The notes under the pieces were generated by a model, which was not told where the DNA came from, did not search any database, and saw only the letters and a program-made list of their open reading frames with translations. A stretch of DNA of 64,000 nucleotides from Fomes fomentarius (taxonomy: Eukaryota; Basidiomycota; Agaricomycetes; Polyporales; Polyporaceae), in the NCBI GenBank assembly GCA_022606135.1, contig JABYQN010000009.1, positions 2,257,001-2,321,000 on the forward strand, read 5' to 3'. Made by a program: the position numbers and the translations under genes. Shown in pieces: positions 23,938 through 35,563 of the stretch; position 1 is the first letter of the stretch; the number at the start of each line of letters is the position of its first letter.

Positions 23938-24569
23938 ATGCTCTCCCTCCTCTTAGCTCCGGCAGTTGCTCTCATGGCTGCGCTGATCTCAGCATCGCCC
24001 ATAGGTCTCAGTACTGGTAGCTTGCCTCCTTTCAGCGCGCAGTCGGGCGATTGGGGCCATCCAAAGGTACGCCTGAATAGCGCTCTCCGGACTTCCGCCT
24101 CTCATCAGTATGTCATTTCTTAGCACGACCTTGGAGCGGCATACTTCTGCACGGGCACCAATTGGACGGGACTGTGCGATATCGCGATCCAACCTCTCGA
24201 TACGTGCAACATCCTCGAGCGACCATGGAGAAACCGTGTCGCTAGCTTCACACCCGCCCCGTGTATCATGTGCTTTGGTGCGTCTATCTGTCCGGTACAC
24301 TTCCACCCGCCAGCAACTGACTGCCTGCCTTTGCCGCAGCATACGAGTGAGTCGGATAAGGCAGTGATTGCATGCCTTTCGTCATACTCACGGATCCCGC
24401 TCGGGTACCCACCTGCAGAACCCGCCACTGTTCGTTCGGAAGCGGATTCTTCTGGATGTTCCAGTTCCCCGGGAACGCGACGGGTGGCATTGGGACCCCA
24501 AATAACGCGTGGAACACGCGAGTGCAGTCGTTCAGGTGTTGGAAATCTCCCGACTGCGAGCCAATTTAG
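23938..24569 (+). CDS. Small secreted cysteine-containing protein, crystallin-like fold suspected
   Basis: Four exons: 23938-24066, 24124-24277, 24340-24346 and 24419-24569, giving 146 residues. Exon 3 is only 7 nt (CATACGA); it has good flanking signals (CCGCAG before, GTGAGT after) and is required to keep frame. The protein starts with a signal peptide (LLLAPAVALMAALISAS). It then contains GAAYFCTGTNWTGLCDIAI, DTCNIL and RVASFTPAPC, and ends with GNATGGIGTPN...RVQSFRCW. The repeated aromatic-Cys pattern with two xVxSF segments resembles small fungal secreted proteins of the beta/gamma-crystallin type. No catalytic function is implied. Confidence 0.7.
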
Positions 24570-24706
24570 AGCCAGTTGGGCGGCGTTGAGCTAGACTTGT
24601 ATCAGTAACGAATGACATCTTGGAACCTTTGGCCTGGTGTAGGATTGCTCTCTTAGCGAATACGTGCTGCAATAGCTCTGTATGCAGTTGCGTGGTATGT
24701 TGTCAC

Positions 24707-24790
24707 GGCCTAATGGTCTAGAAGTATGATTCTCGCTTTGGGTTGCTACCAATCTGCGAGAGGTCCTGGGTTCAATTCCCAGTTAGGCCC
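24707..24790 (+). tRNA. tRNA-Pro (anticodon TGG) with a 12-nt intron
   Basis: Acceptor stem GGCCTAA pairs with TTAGGCC (24783-24789), with discriminator C at 24790. The D arm contains TGGTCTAGAAG and the B box is GGTTCAATTCC. Anticodon stem CTCGC (24732-24736) pairs with GCGAG (24756-24760). The loop holds anticodon TGG at 24739-24741. A 12-nt intron (24743-24754) sits after position 37, the canonical place for nuclear tRNA introns. A short T-rich stretch follows downstream. Confidence 0.93.
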
Positions 24791-25159
24791 TTCATTTTAG
24801 TCTGCCCCCGGCACAACTAAAAAGTGTTTTTGTTTCAACTTTGTGTTTTGATCTAACCTGGTGAATCATGGTAGCATTCAACGGTCACTCGAAGTGTGGT
24901 ACTAAGTGGTTGACTCGGCTGAGACGTCAGAACTGTCTTGTAGCGGCGGTATGGATCGCAATCCATCATTATTCAGGGTAGTGGACCTGTGCGATTTGTG
25001 AACTTGTAGGATGAAATACCGTGGTCATCTATCCCATCAGGATTTTCGCTCATTTTCTCTGATCCGACAGTGACTGAGTATGAGTACAATAGAAACTTGT
25101 CGTCCTTCGATTTGACCTTCCCGTCCCTCACGTTAATTGTTGATGATACCCGGGCCGCT

Positions 25160-26520
25160 CTACCAAGCGTGAAGTCCACCGCTCACAACAATACTACAAG
25201 CAATGTCAACATTAACGCCGCACAACTCAGGAGAACGGTCACGTACTCGCTGCCAGTACAGTACGAGCTCGCGTCACTCGCAAGCCACGTAACAACCCCG
25301 CGGAGCTCGTCTGGCCGCGCAAGCCTATCAAGCGGGATTTCGCTACACCAGCTCTCCACCAGCTCCGGACGTGTGTCGAGAAACTGGGCGGTCATCCTGC
25401 GCAACACGTCAGATACAGTAGTCAAGCCAACCATAAACGCGACACATTGATGAGTCCATACCGAGTGAGAGTATATCCTGGGCTGATGGTGTTGACTCTG
25501 ATCTTCTTGGGACCGAGTTCGCAGGCCATGCTTCGGGCCATCTGGAGCACTGCGGACTTGGACGTGTTGTACGATACCCATTCGTGACCCTAGCGTAGCG
25601 ATGTCAGCATCTTCGACTTTGCGCGCACGGTGTGGGGATGTGGATGCGAACTTTGTTCGTCCCACTGCCGCTGATACTGCCCAGCATGATGATGCTCCCG
25701 CCGTGCCCGAAACGCTCCATTTGCTGCCCGGCGGCCTGCGCTGTGAACAGGACCCCATTCACGTTGACGGCGTGGACCTACAGAAACCAGTTCGGTTAAC
25801 GGACAATCGAAACTGCATTCCGATGCTTACGTCTTGAAAGTCCTTTGCTGGGTAAGTGAGGCAGGGCGCGTCGGGCCTCAAGATGCCAGCTGCAGCAACG
25901 CAAACGTCCATTCTGCCCTCACGGTCTCCTAAGCTTTTCCCAAGTTTCCACATAGCATTCTAGGGACATGATCAAGTACATCAGTGCGCTCAGGTCGCTC
26001 GCCCGAGGGCACACTCACCTGATCGGTGACGTCCGCGCCAATGTACTCGAGCCGTGCATCGCCACCGGTACCCTGCATGCGCGACACATACTCGCGCACC
26101 TTCGTGAACTCCTCTCCTGGCTGAGAGGGCAGGTCGACACAGTAGACGACGCGCGACCCAGCCTCGACCAGGGCGAGCGCCATCTCCAGTCCGATCCCGC
26201 GGTTCCCTCCCGTGACCAGTGCCACCCGGTCCGCGAGCGAAAATTCGTGTTCGAACAGAGTCGGAGACGTGGCTGCATGCGAGCGAGTGGTCGTGAGTAC
26301 GATAGACAAGGCTTCAAAGGAAACTGGACATAGCCTTACGAGCAGTGGAGGGCGCCTGAAGTGCTTTCGTTACACCGACCGGGCCGTAGGGAGGGAGAGG
26401 ACCTGTCATGCGATCGCGCGCGGAGAGCAGAGAGGCACGGCTGGTCGAGAAGTGTACCCGCATGCTAGAACGAGTGCAGCACGCGCGGCGCACGCCTGGG
26501 AATGCGAGTTTAGAAAGCAT
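25160..26520 (-). CDS. Short-chain dehydrogenase/reductase SDR1, probably mitochondrial
   Basis: Seven exons on the minus strand: 26520-26340, 26272-26019, 25959-25831, 25777-25652, 25589-25462, 25396-25247 and 25193-25160, giving 333 residues. Classical SDR features: nucleotide-binding TGGNRGIGLE, DVT, an NAG-equivalent VAAAGI, Ser in GSISGSG, the catalytic pair in YNTSK, SPGYT and the C-terminal WLASDASSYCTGSDIVVSGG. These resemble NADP(H)-dependent fungal polyol/sorbose-type reductases; the substrate is unknown. Residues 1-50 are Arg/Ser-rich with RVHFSTSRAS, a likely mitochondrial presequence. It is nearly identical in exon sizes and sequence to SDR5 (37990-39397) on the opposite strand. 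A TATA-like TATAA lies about 90 nt upstream. Confidence 0.9.
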
Positions 26521-26846
26521 CTTGAGGCTTGCTGTTGGGTCCAGGCGAGGCAGCTGGACGACCTGGAGTGGGGAGTTACATCGCTTCGAGTGCCGTCTTT
26601 CGCTCCTCTCTTATACCCTCCCACATGCATGGGAGAGACAAGCATTTGGATTTGGAAGAGAACTTGCGAAGGCGCGTCACGGGTCCGAACAGCCTGGTCC
26701 AGGGGCAGTGACGTATCGAACTTGGCACTGTGGGGGATGACTCACGATCATCACGATACGTTGAGGACGTGAAGTCTGCTTCGAACGACAGTGGCAGGAC
26801 ATGTGCCACCTATATAGACATCGCGAACTTGAATCTTCGCGAGCGG

Positions 26847-28058
26847 TTACCATGCACTGTGTTCGCCACCCACGATAATGCTGGATCATAATACGGATTA
26901 GTCGCTTTCTCCGACGACTCGGACAACAGGTGATAATCACTCACTCACTACCATCGCAGAACGAGCTGGCGTCACTGGAGAGCCAATCGATTGCCACACC
27001 TCGCAGCCTAGTGTAGAATGAAGAGCGTCACCAGCTGACATTGGGAAATGCCGGATATAGTATATGAACGACGTCCGAACGAGGCCGGGGCTGAGGGAGT
27101 TAACTCGAATGCGCATGAAACCTAGCTCACATGCCATACTACGAGCCATCTGTAGGACGCCGGCTTTCGTTGAGGAGTACGAGACGCTATTGACGATGAG
27201 CTGTGGGCAGAGTGGGGGACATTCAGCACGAGTCTGGCCATAGGCTCATCATGTGTGCCATTTAGACCAATAAGGCTTGCGATAAGCACGATGCTACCTC
27301 CGTTGTCGAGCCGGACCATCTGCCGACCTGCTGCTTGCGCAGCAAATAGTACGCCCTTCAGGTTGACGTCGATAATCTGTTGAGCATAGATGAGCAAGTT
27401 CTCATCAGATGCCAGCAAGAAGTAAGTTCACCTGCTGGAACTGGGTCCCAGAGTAATCCAGGCAAGACGTGGGAGTATTCATAATCCCAGCTGAAGCGAT
27501 GCACACATCCATTCTACCCTCTTCATCCCCGATCATTTCACCAACCTTCTACATCCCTTCCTGTGAACCGCATAGGTCACGCTGTCAGTACACAGTAGCG
27601 CTTCTGTAGCGGTAGTAAACGTGTCGTGCCTCACCTGATCGCGTACATCCCCACAAACGTACTCGGATTTCCCTAAGCCTGTACGGGTGACAAAATCGCG
27701 CGCGTCCTTCCATTCTTTCCCAGGCTCCTTGCCCGGGTCGAGACATTACACGATCGCGCGCCTGCTTCTGCGAGGACTAGGGCTGACTCGAGTCCGATAC
27801 CACGGTCAGCCCCCGTAACGAATGCGACGCGATCGGCGAGTGAGAACTCCTGCGAGAACAAGCATTGTCTCGGTCACTGGTGAACTACTTAGCACTCAGA
27901 CCACTGAGAGGAGCCAACAACGTACGTGCGGGAGACGATCTGTTGAGGACTCTAGCAACTCCCATCGGCGGAGAGTTGACAGCTGGCGTGCTCAATGCAC
28001 GGGAACGGTGGGCTAACCGGACCTGAGCTGCCATAGACCTGCCGCTGAAGAGAGACAT
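26847..28058 (-). pseudogene. SDR2, decayed short-chain dehydrogenase gene
   Basis: Same exon order as SDR1 and SDR3, reading leftwards from an ATG at 28058 (presequence-like SLFSGRSMAAQ...RALSTPA) to a terminal IIVGGEHSAW stop at 26847. Recognisable blocks: EFSLADRVAFVTGADRGIGL (near 27830), GVLFAAQAAGRQMVRLDNGG (near 27330), MARSMACELGFMRIRVNSLS (near 27120) and WLSSDASSFCDGS (near 26970). Exon 2 breaks near 27755: a missing base, plus TAC changed to TAA where the relatives have YC. The exon 6 region is also partly deleted before the WLSSDA block. The YxxxK catalytic segment is not intact. Confidence 0.75.
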
Positions 28059-28378
28059 GGTTACAAATTCACCAATCTGCCTGAAATCTGCTGGATAATT
28101 GAACTTCGGAAGTGTATCGCATCGCCGGATAGTGTTGTAAAACTGCATATTCAGCCACTGTTCGTGAACCTATCACCACTCATGGGATGTCGTGAGCTGT
28201 GAGAAGCGTATTCGGGGCTACTGAAACATGTCCACCGTTACGTCACGTCAAGTCCTTCTCCTTCTTCCGTCGCTGCTTCACGCCGAAGCAGATCTGGCAT
28301 GCGTATCTGGCGTTGTTCATTGAAGTGCACCATTAATACCTTTAAGCTCTGTTCTATGTTCCAGGTTTACTGTACGGA
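28059..28378. other. Intergenic between SDR2 pseudogene and SDR3
   Basis: Contains the SDR2 upstream region and the SDR3 3' flank; no gene seen. Confidence 0.5.
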
Positions 28379-29724
28379 TCACCATATCTGATGCCCGCCG
28401 CTCACGATGATGCTAAATTCAAGAAGTGAGTGCAATTGTCAGTAGTGGCATTATCATCGTAGAGAACTTAAGACGCTTACTCGCTACCCGTGCAGAACGA
28501 GCTGGCATCGCTTGCAAGCCAAGCAACTGCTCCGCGCAGCTCCTCCGGACGCCCAATTCTCCCTAAGGGGTTCGCAGCACAATACTTCGCTTTCAACTCA
28601 GGGTCCTGATCGAGAAACGCGGTGAACCTCCACACACAGCCATGTCAGCATCTGAGGTCAGGCAAACTTGTTGACATGACGTACTGTGTCCGGATGATCC
28701 CAGGGCTGAGAGTATTGACCCGGATGCCCTTGGAGCCTAACTCGCATGCCATGCTGCGCGCCATCTGCAGGATAGCCGACTTCGTCGAATGATAGGAAAC
28801 ACTGAGTAAAACGGGCTGCCCCGGCAAAATCCGGTTAGTTTGTCAGGAAATGCTCATAGACAGTATCGCATACATACTTCGAAAGCAACGCTCCCACAGA
28901 TGCTCGCGATGAACACGATGCTCCCACCGGTATTGAACCGAACCATCTGACGCCCCGCTGCCTGCGCGGTGAACAACATGCCCTTGAGGTTGACATCCAC
29001 TACCTAGAGAAGGAGGTGCATGGTAAGCAGCGTATCTTAGATTCTCAATCCCAAAAGGAGGGTCTTGCCTCTTGGAATTGCGCGTCAGGGTACTCCAGCG
29101 ATGGTGTGATTCCCTTGAAGATGCCTGCCGACGCAACGCACACGTCCAGCCGTCCCTCCCTATCACCAATGGTCTCTCCGACCTTCCACATGTCTTTCTA
29201 ACAGATGTTGTCAGCAGGCTGCCAATTATTGAAGCGAGCTTGGCGATTTACCTGGTCCCGCACGTCTCCACAAATGTACCTGAAGCTTCCTAAGCCCATC
29301 TGGGCAACCATTTCGCTCACCCTGCGCCACTCTTCTCCGGGTTCCTCGTGCACGTCAAGACAGTACACAGATCGTGCGCCTGCTTCCGAAAGAGCCAAGG
29401 CTGATTCGAGTCCGATGCCACGATTTGCTCCGGTGACGAGTGCGACGCGGCCCGCGAGGGAGAACTCTTGTGTAAACAACGTTGGACCTGATGCTTATCG
29501 AAACGTTGATGATGAGTTGATGATAAGAAGGGCTACACAATGGGTGTAGCAGTCAAGGACGTACCTGTAGAAGATGCAGCCAACGCTCGCGCTACTCCGA
29601 CGGGGAAAGACGTTCCGTCTGTGTTGATGGTTCGAGTATGATGGAGACTGATGCTGCTTGGACGGATTAGGCGTTTGCCCAAGTAAAGACTGGTACGACT
29701 CAATCGAACTCTGAAGGTTGACAT
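28379..29724 (-). CDS. Short-chain dehydrogenase/reductase SDR3
   Basis: Seven exons on the minus strand: 29724-29565, 29487-29252, 29197-29069, 29003-28878, 28815-28685, 28627-28481 and 28412-28379, giving 320 residues. Intron positions match SDR1; exons 3, 4 and 7 have identical lengths. Features: TGANRGIGLE, a VASAGI block, SICGSVAFE, catalytic YHSTK, SPGIIRTQ and WLASDASSFCTGS, ending VSGGHQIW. The N-terminus is presequence-like (SISLHHTRTI). Intron 3 uses a GC donor (GAG|GCAAGA) with a normal CTAG acceptor, whereas SDR1 and SDR5 have GT there. All SDR residues needed for activity are present. The substrate is unknown. Confidence 0.88.
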
Positions 29725-31149
29725 GGCGAGCAAATAGTCAGGGACGGCAGGGCGGCAGGGGTAGCAGTAGTACTATTCCACGCAAGGCCTCCTTTATACA
29801 CGATGTACGGGACCAGTGGTAGGTGAGAGAAAACGTGATGCTTTTTTGTCGTGGGTGACTGTTTCTTCTTCCATGAGACGCATCTCGCGCATACAGAGAT
29901 ATCAGCTAAATCGGTAGGGATCTCAACGGATCCAGCAGTCTTCTTGGGATTCCCAGCTTCGTGAAGACCTTCGTGCAACGTATCTGGCTTCTAGGCTTCA
30001 AAAAATTTGAGACCTATGAGATATGATTGAGCATCAAACACGGGAGTCGCATGGTTGGCAGGTCAGAGGGTGACAAGGTTCAGACCTGGTCCGGGTCCTT
30101 TTCATTCTAACAGCCTAATTAATGAGTTCGTCGGTGATCATGATCCAGTGTAATGAATCAGATACCGCTCACATAATAAACCAGGGGCTCATAGCATAGT
30201 GAGATTACCAGGCGTTGTAAGCAAGATTTTAAGCTGGTGTCATGTTGGAACTGAGAGGATATGGTAATGTCGAGAATTGGCGGGGCGTCGCAATCTGATT
30301 TGTGGGCTCACGTTACCGGAGATGGCCGAGCGTCTAGGTTGCTATATTTGTCCTAAATCTGACCGGCAAATGCTGAGCATATTATCCGACTCAGCAATAC
30401 TGCTGCAAAGCAGGTGTGTAGCACATGGGCCATGGCAGCTCCCTCAAGGCTCAGATAGCCGCCAGTTGGTACGAAGTTCTTCGTTCCTCTGCTTTTTGAA
30501 GGCAGCCTCACGATGAGATACGACTCTCACGAATCCAATGTGTTTGTAAGCATTGTACGTAACTTGGAGGCTTCAATGAATAGGATCGGCCAAAGGCTAC
30601 CAGTTCTAGACCACTATCCGGCGGCCAGGATGTAGGTAGCTAGCTATAGGGTGCGTTCATTTACCCAGACCCATGCGACTCGAGGACAGTAATTACCGAA
30701 TACGCCGAGGGGATTGAGGTCACCACCGGTCTTCCCCTAATCCCCGCCTGCTGATCTTTTTATTATTATTTATAAGTGTCCTCGTTTATTGCCCGAAAGG
30801 GCCGAGCCCTATGGTAGGCAGTACTCTGCAATGTAGCTACAGGATGCACCAGACCAGATAATCAACTACGCGGCGGGAGGGGAAATGTGTGGAGACCGAG
30901 GCAGCGCGGTCATGCCATTAGCAGGCTGTAAGGTAAAGTAAGTGCCTGCTGATCTATCGATGTATGATAACGTGTCCGTCATTTCAGTTTACTACGAATA
31001 GTCGAGGATGGCTTCTGATAAACGAGAATGAATAAGACGCTCGTTCCTATACATAGTATGACTCGTGGTAAAGCGTTCATACGGAATCGCATGTTCTTGG
31101 ATCACCATGCATAGTGTCCGCCACTCGCTATGCTACTAATCATACAGCG

Positions 31150-32060
31150 GTCAGTCGCATGTAAAACGAGGCCATAGCACTCACTCGCTACTCATACCGA
31201 ATGAAGTAGCATCACTCGCACGTTATTGCGATCGCACCTCGCAGTTCCTCCAGGCGTCCAATCCTTCCAAGCGGATTCCCGGCGCCCAGAGATCTTTGAC
31301 AGTACCGCAGGTTCCTCGTCGAGAAAAGAGACCATTCTATACGGGTCAATATCAATACGAAAAGCTAAGCGTCTCGTCGAAGTATTCACATACGGCGTGA
31401 CTTAGAGTGTTCGCTCGGATTCCCTCCGAGCCCAGCTTGCATGTCATGCTGCATGCCACTGTCTGCAGCATGCCCGACTAACACTGCGGGTAGTAGGATG
31501 CAGCAGCCCAAACGGTGGGCTATGAATGATTGAAGAAGAGGACAATTGCAAGGGTCGTGCAAATGCCGGAAGAGCGGCGTACCTCAATAGCAACGCTTCA
31601 CTACTGCATATGCTCGCTGTCAACACCATGCTGCCCCCACTGTCGAAGTGCACCATCTGGCGCACGGCTTGCGCAGTGAACAGCACGCGTTTCAAAAGTT
31701 GAGGTTGACATAGATCACCTGATCCAAGACAGAATATTGTGAGCCATCCCATTGGGACATGCTCAGGGCCTCAGGCTGATGATCACATGTCAGTACGTTC
31801 GACTTAGGGGAGGGGAGAGGACCTGGACGTGTCATCTGATCGCGGGCAAAGAGCGGAGAAGCACATAGTGTACTCGCATGCTATAACGGGCGGGTGTAGC
31901 ACGCCGATGCGGTACGACGCAGGCCGGGAAATGCGACTTCAAAAAGCATTTTGCTTGCGTATAGGCTTCAGGCGGGACATTTTAAGGATCTGGAGGTGGG
32001 GAGTTGCTTGAAGGGCCGTCTCTCGTTCCTCTCTCACATCATCGAACTCGAGATGCGGTA
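31150..32060 (-). pseudogene. SDR relic (C-terminal exons plus SDR1-like 5' end), copy 1
   Basis: The minus strand retains fragments in SDR order. KRVLFTAQAVRQMVHFDSGG (near 31690) matches the exon 4 segment, an SGMLQTVACSMTCKLGSEG-like stretch (31490-31400) matches exon 5, and a degraded C-terminal piece (31330-31195) matches exon 6. Stops and shifts separate them. Nucleotides about 31800-32060 also resemble the exon 1/promoter region of SDR1. Confidence 0.6.
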
Positions 32061-32499
32061 TTACTCACGACCATCAAATCATACCTTGAGGAGTCTGCTT
32101 CGATAAAAACTCTACGCAAGGCCACATACTTGATCTCGATGCAAATTGAGCCAGCATGGCTTGAGAGGTATGCAGTGGACGTCGCGAACAATCTTCGAGA
32201 CGAGCAGTTGCCATGTGTATCCGCCCCAGACATCATGATCCATAGATGGTGGAGGATACAGGTCAGACGCTTTCTCTGACGACAATGGGTGAGTATTGCT
32301 TACTACTATGAGTGCACGAAGAGCCATCTGCATGAGTTGCCGCTCCGAGTCAGAGGTCTGAGCAAATATAGCAATCTAGACGCTCGGCAACGTCCGGAAA
32401 AAACGATACTGGAGATCCCAGCGCTTCGCATATTCCAACTTGTTTGAACCATGACACTAGCCTAGAATCGGATCATGATCACCTACTCGGATGAACTTC

Positions 32500-32790
32500 T
32501 GTGTACTGCCTTGACGTGCACGAATAATCCGGAGAGGAGTGGCGCAGGGCGAGCGAGTTGGTCGCCCAAATGGGTCTACGAAGTTTCAAGTACACTTCTG
32601 GGAACAGGTGAATCGTCAAGCTCGCTTCAATCATAATTGGCAGCATGCTGACAACATTGGTTAGGAAGACATGTGGAAGGTCGGAGAGACCCGGGCTATT
32701 GGGGATAGGGAGGGACGACTGGACGTGTGCGTTGCCTCGAGACGGAACTTCAGTAGCCCGAAATACACTCACAGCTCACGACACCACATG
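32500..32790 (+). pseudogene. SDR3-like relic, exons 2-3, copy 1
   Basis: Plus strand: a GEEWRR...LVAQMGLRSFKY-like stretch, then a decayed intron resembling SDR3 intron 2 (AAGCTCGCTTCAAT is shared), then DMWKVGE...GDREGRLDVCVAS (32671-32740). The relic is in inverse orientation to SDR3. A small insertion shifts WKVGET-IGDREG, and the reading frame ends soon after. Confidence 0.65.
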
Positions 32791-33049
32791 AGTGTCACAA
32801 GATTACGGTTTGTTAGCCATGAGGTGTTCCAAGCGACGTGGTACAGTACACCTCCGAGGTTTGCTTCTCCAGCAGATCCTGAGCTAGGATCACGAAGCTT
32901 ATACCACGCAATCCTTGACTGGCACTGAGGCGGCTGGACTCGATGGCTGCTGGTAATACTCTTTATTTTGAACTCGGCTGAGCGTCGACTCCTTTGGAGA
33001 CCTAGATTTGATTTGCGAAGTCCTCTTCCACTGGAAGAAGGCTAGCATT

Positions 33050-33222
33050 TCTCCAGTGACGCGTTGAACTGCGGGGTGGCTCTCCACTGGCAGTGACGTC
33101 AGCTTGTTCTGCACTGGTAGTGAGTGAGTGATTCTCACCTGTTGTCGTCGGAGAAAGCGACTAACCCGTATTATTCAGCATTATCGTCAGTGGCGGACAC
33201 ACTGAATGGTAACTGTTCGCGA
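33050..33222 (+). pseudogene. SDR2-like relic, last two exons, copy 1
   Basis: Plus-strand sequence matching the SDR2 pseudogene 3' end in inverse orientation: a TGGTAGTGAGTGAGTGATT exon 6/intron border, shared intron sequence (CGGAGAAAGCGACTAA), and a last exon reading IIVSGGHTEW stop. Confidence 0.6.
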
Positions 33223-33575
33223 TGTTTATATGGTCCATGTAACTCTCAAGCCGCCCATACCGGCTCCTTGTAACGTTGTTATCGAAGCAGACTCCTCAAG
33301 GTATGCTATGATGGTCGTGAGTAATCCTGCATGCCGAGTTGGATATGCCACTGCCGTTGGACAATGTCTACCTATACCCAGGCTGTCATGTTGGCTTCCA
33401 AGCTTGAGACCCGTGACGTGCATCCTCGAGTTCTCTTCTAAAACCATATACGTATCTCTTCCATGCATGTGGGAGAGATATAAGAGAAAAGAGAGACGAC
33501 CCTCAGGGCGATGCAACTCCCTACCTCCAGATCATCAAACTGCCTCGCCTGGACCAACTGCTAGACGCAAGCAAG

Positions 33576-34236
33576 ATGCTTTCTCAAGTCGCATTCTCAG
33601 GCATGCGCCGCACCGCATCCGCGTGCTGCACCCGTTCTAGCATGCGGGTACACTTCTCGACCAGCCGTGCCTCTCTGCTCTCCGCGCGCGATCGCATGAC
33701 AGGTCCTCTCCCTCCCTATGGCCCAGTCGGTGTGGCCAGGGCACTTCAGGCGCCCTCCACTGCTCGTAAGGCTATGTCCAGTTTCCTTTGAAGCCTTGCT
33801 TGTCATACTGACGCCCCTTCGCTCGCATGCAGCCACGTCTCCGACTCTATTCGAACACGAGTTTTCGCTCGCGGACCGAGTTGCACTCGTCACGGGAGGG
33901 GACCGCGGGATCGGACTGGAGATAGCGCTCGCCCTGGTCGAGGCTGAGTCGCGCGTCGTCTACTGTGTCGACCTGCCATCCCAGCCAGGCGAGGAGTTCA
34001 CGAAGGTGCGCGAGTACGTGTCGCGTATGCAGGGCACCGGCGGCGATGCACGGCTCGAGTACATCAGCGCGGACGTCACCGATCAGGTGAGTGTGCCCCC
34101 TGCGACTCGCTGACCAGGGCGCAATGTACTGGATGCCGCGCAGAACACTATGTGGAAAGTTGGGGAAAGCGTTGGCGACCGTGAGGGCAGAATGGACGTT
34201 TGCGTTGCTGCAGCTGGCATTGTGAAGCCCTGGTAG
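33576..34236 (+). pseudogene. SDR4, truncated SDR1-like gene at the duplication junction
   Basis: Exons 33576-33765, 33833-34086 and 34144-34230 match the first 2.7 exons of SDR5 base for base. The junction at 34230/34231 replaces the rest of exon 3, and reading continues only to a TAG at 34234-34236, so the product would be about 176 residues ending VKPW. It keeps the presequence and the cofactor-binding TGGDRGIGLE but lacks the catalytic Ser, Tyr and Lys. Promoter and 5' end are intact, so a transcript is possible. Confidence 0.85.
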
Positions 34237-35563
34237 GTGAGAGAAAACGTGATGCTTTTTTGTCGTGGGTGACTGTTTCTTCTTCCATGAGACGCATCTC
34301 GCGCATACAGAGATATCAGCTAAATCGGTAGGGATCTCAACGGATCCAGCAGTCTTCTTGGGATTCCCAGCTTCGTGAAGACCTTCGTGCAACGTATCTG
34401 GCTTCTAGGCTTCAAAAAATTTGAGACCTATGAGATATGATTGAGCATCAAACACGGGAGTCGCATGGTTGGCAGGTCAGAGGGTGACAAGGTTCAGACC
34501 TGGTCCGGGTCCTTTTCATTCTAACAGCCTAATTAATGAGTTCGTCGGTGATCATGATCCAGTGTAATGAATCAGATACCGCTCACATAATAAACCAGGG
34601 GCTCATAGCATAGTGAGATTACCAGGCGTTGTAAGCAAGATTTTAAGCTGGTGTCATGTTGGAACTGAGAGGATATGGTAATGTCGAGAATTGGCGGGGC
34701 GTCGCAATCTGATTTGTGGGCTCACGTTACCGGAGATGGCCGAGCGTCTAGGTTGCTATATTTGTCCTAAATCTGACCGGCAAATGCTGAGCATATTATC
34801 CGACTCAGCAATACTGCTGCAAAGCAGGTGTGTAGCACATGGGCCATGGCAGCTCCCTCAAGGCTCAGATAGCCGCCAGTTGGTACGAAGTTCTTCGTTC
34901 CTCTGCTTTTTGAAGGCAGCCTCACGATGAGATACGACTCTCACGAATCCAATGTGTTTGTAAGCATTGTACGTAACTTGGAGGCTTCAATGAATAGGAT
35001 CGGCCAAAGGCTACCAGTTCTAGACCACTATCCGGCGGCCAGGATGTAGGTAGCTAGCTATAGGGTGCGTTCATTTACCCAGACCCATGCGACTCGAGGA
35101 CAGTAATTACCGAATACGCCGAGGGGATTGAGGTCACCACCGGTCTTCCCCTAATCCCCGCCTGCTGATCTTTTTATTATTATTTATAAGTGTCCTCGTT
35201 TATTGCCCGAAAGGGCCGAGCCCTATGGTAGGCAGTACTCTGCAATGTAGCTACAGGATGCACCAGACCAGATAATCAACTACGCGGCGGGAGGGGAAAT
35301 GTGTGGAGACCGAGGCAGCGCGGTCATGCCATTAGCAGGCTGTAAGGTAAAGTAAGTGCCTGCTGATCTATCGATGTATGATAACGTGTCCGTCATTTCA
35401 GTTTACTACGAATAGTCGAGGATGGCTTCTGATAAACGAGAATGAATAAGACGCTCGTTCCTATACATAGTATGACTCGTGGTAAAGCGTTCATACGGAA
35501 TCGCATGTTCTTGGATCACCATGCATAGTGTCCGCCACTCGCTATGCTACTAATCATACAGCG

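Larger units (their letters stand above)
29817..34230. repeat. Tandem duplication, copy 1 (4414-bp unit)
   Basis: Direct repeat of 34231-38644 at an exact offset of 4414 bp. Every open frame that I compared has the same residues and the same relative position in both copies. The left edge is at TGGTAGGTGAG upstream of SDR3. The right edge is inside exon 3 of an SDR gene after GTGAAGCCC. At most one base is shared at the junction. There are no terminal inverted repeats or LTRs at the edges. The first ~1.3 kb (29817-31150) is gene-free apart from unsupported short frames; the rest holds SDR relics and a truncated SDR gene, listed separately. Confidence 0.93.
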
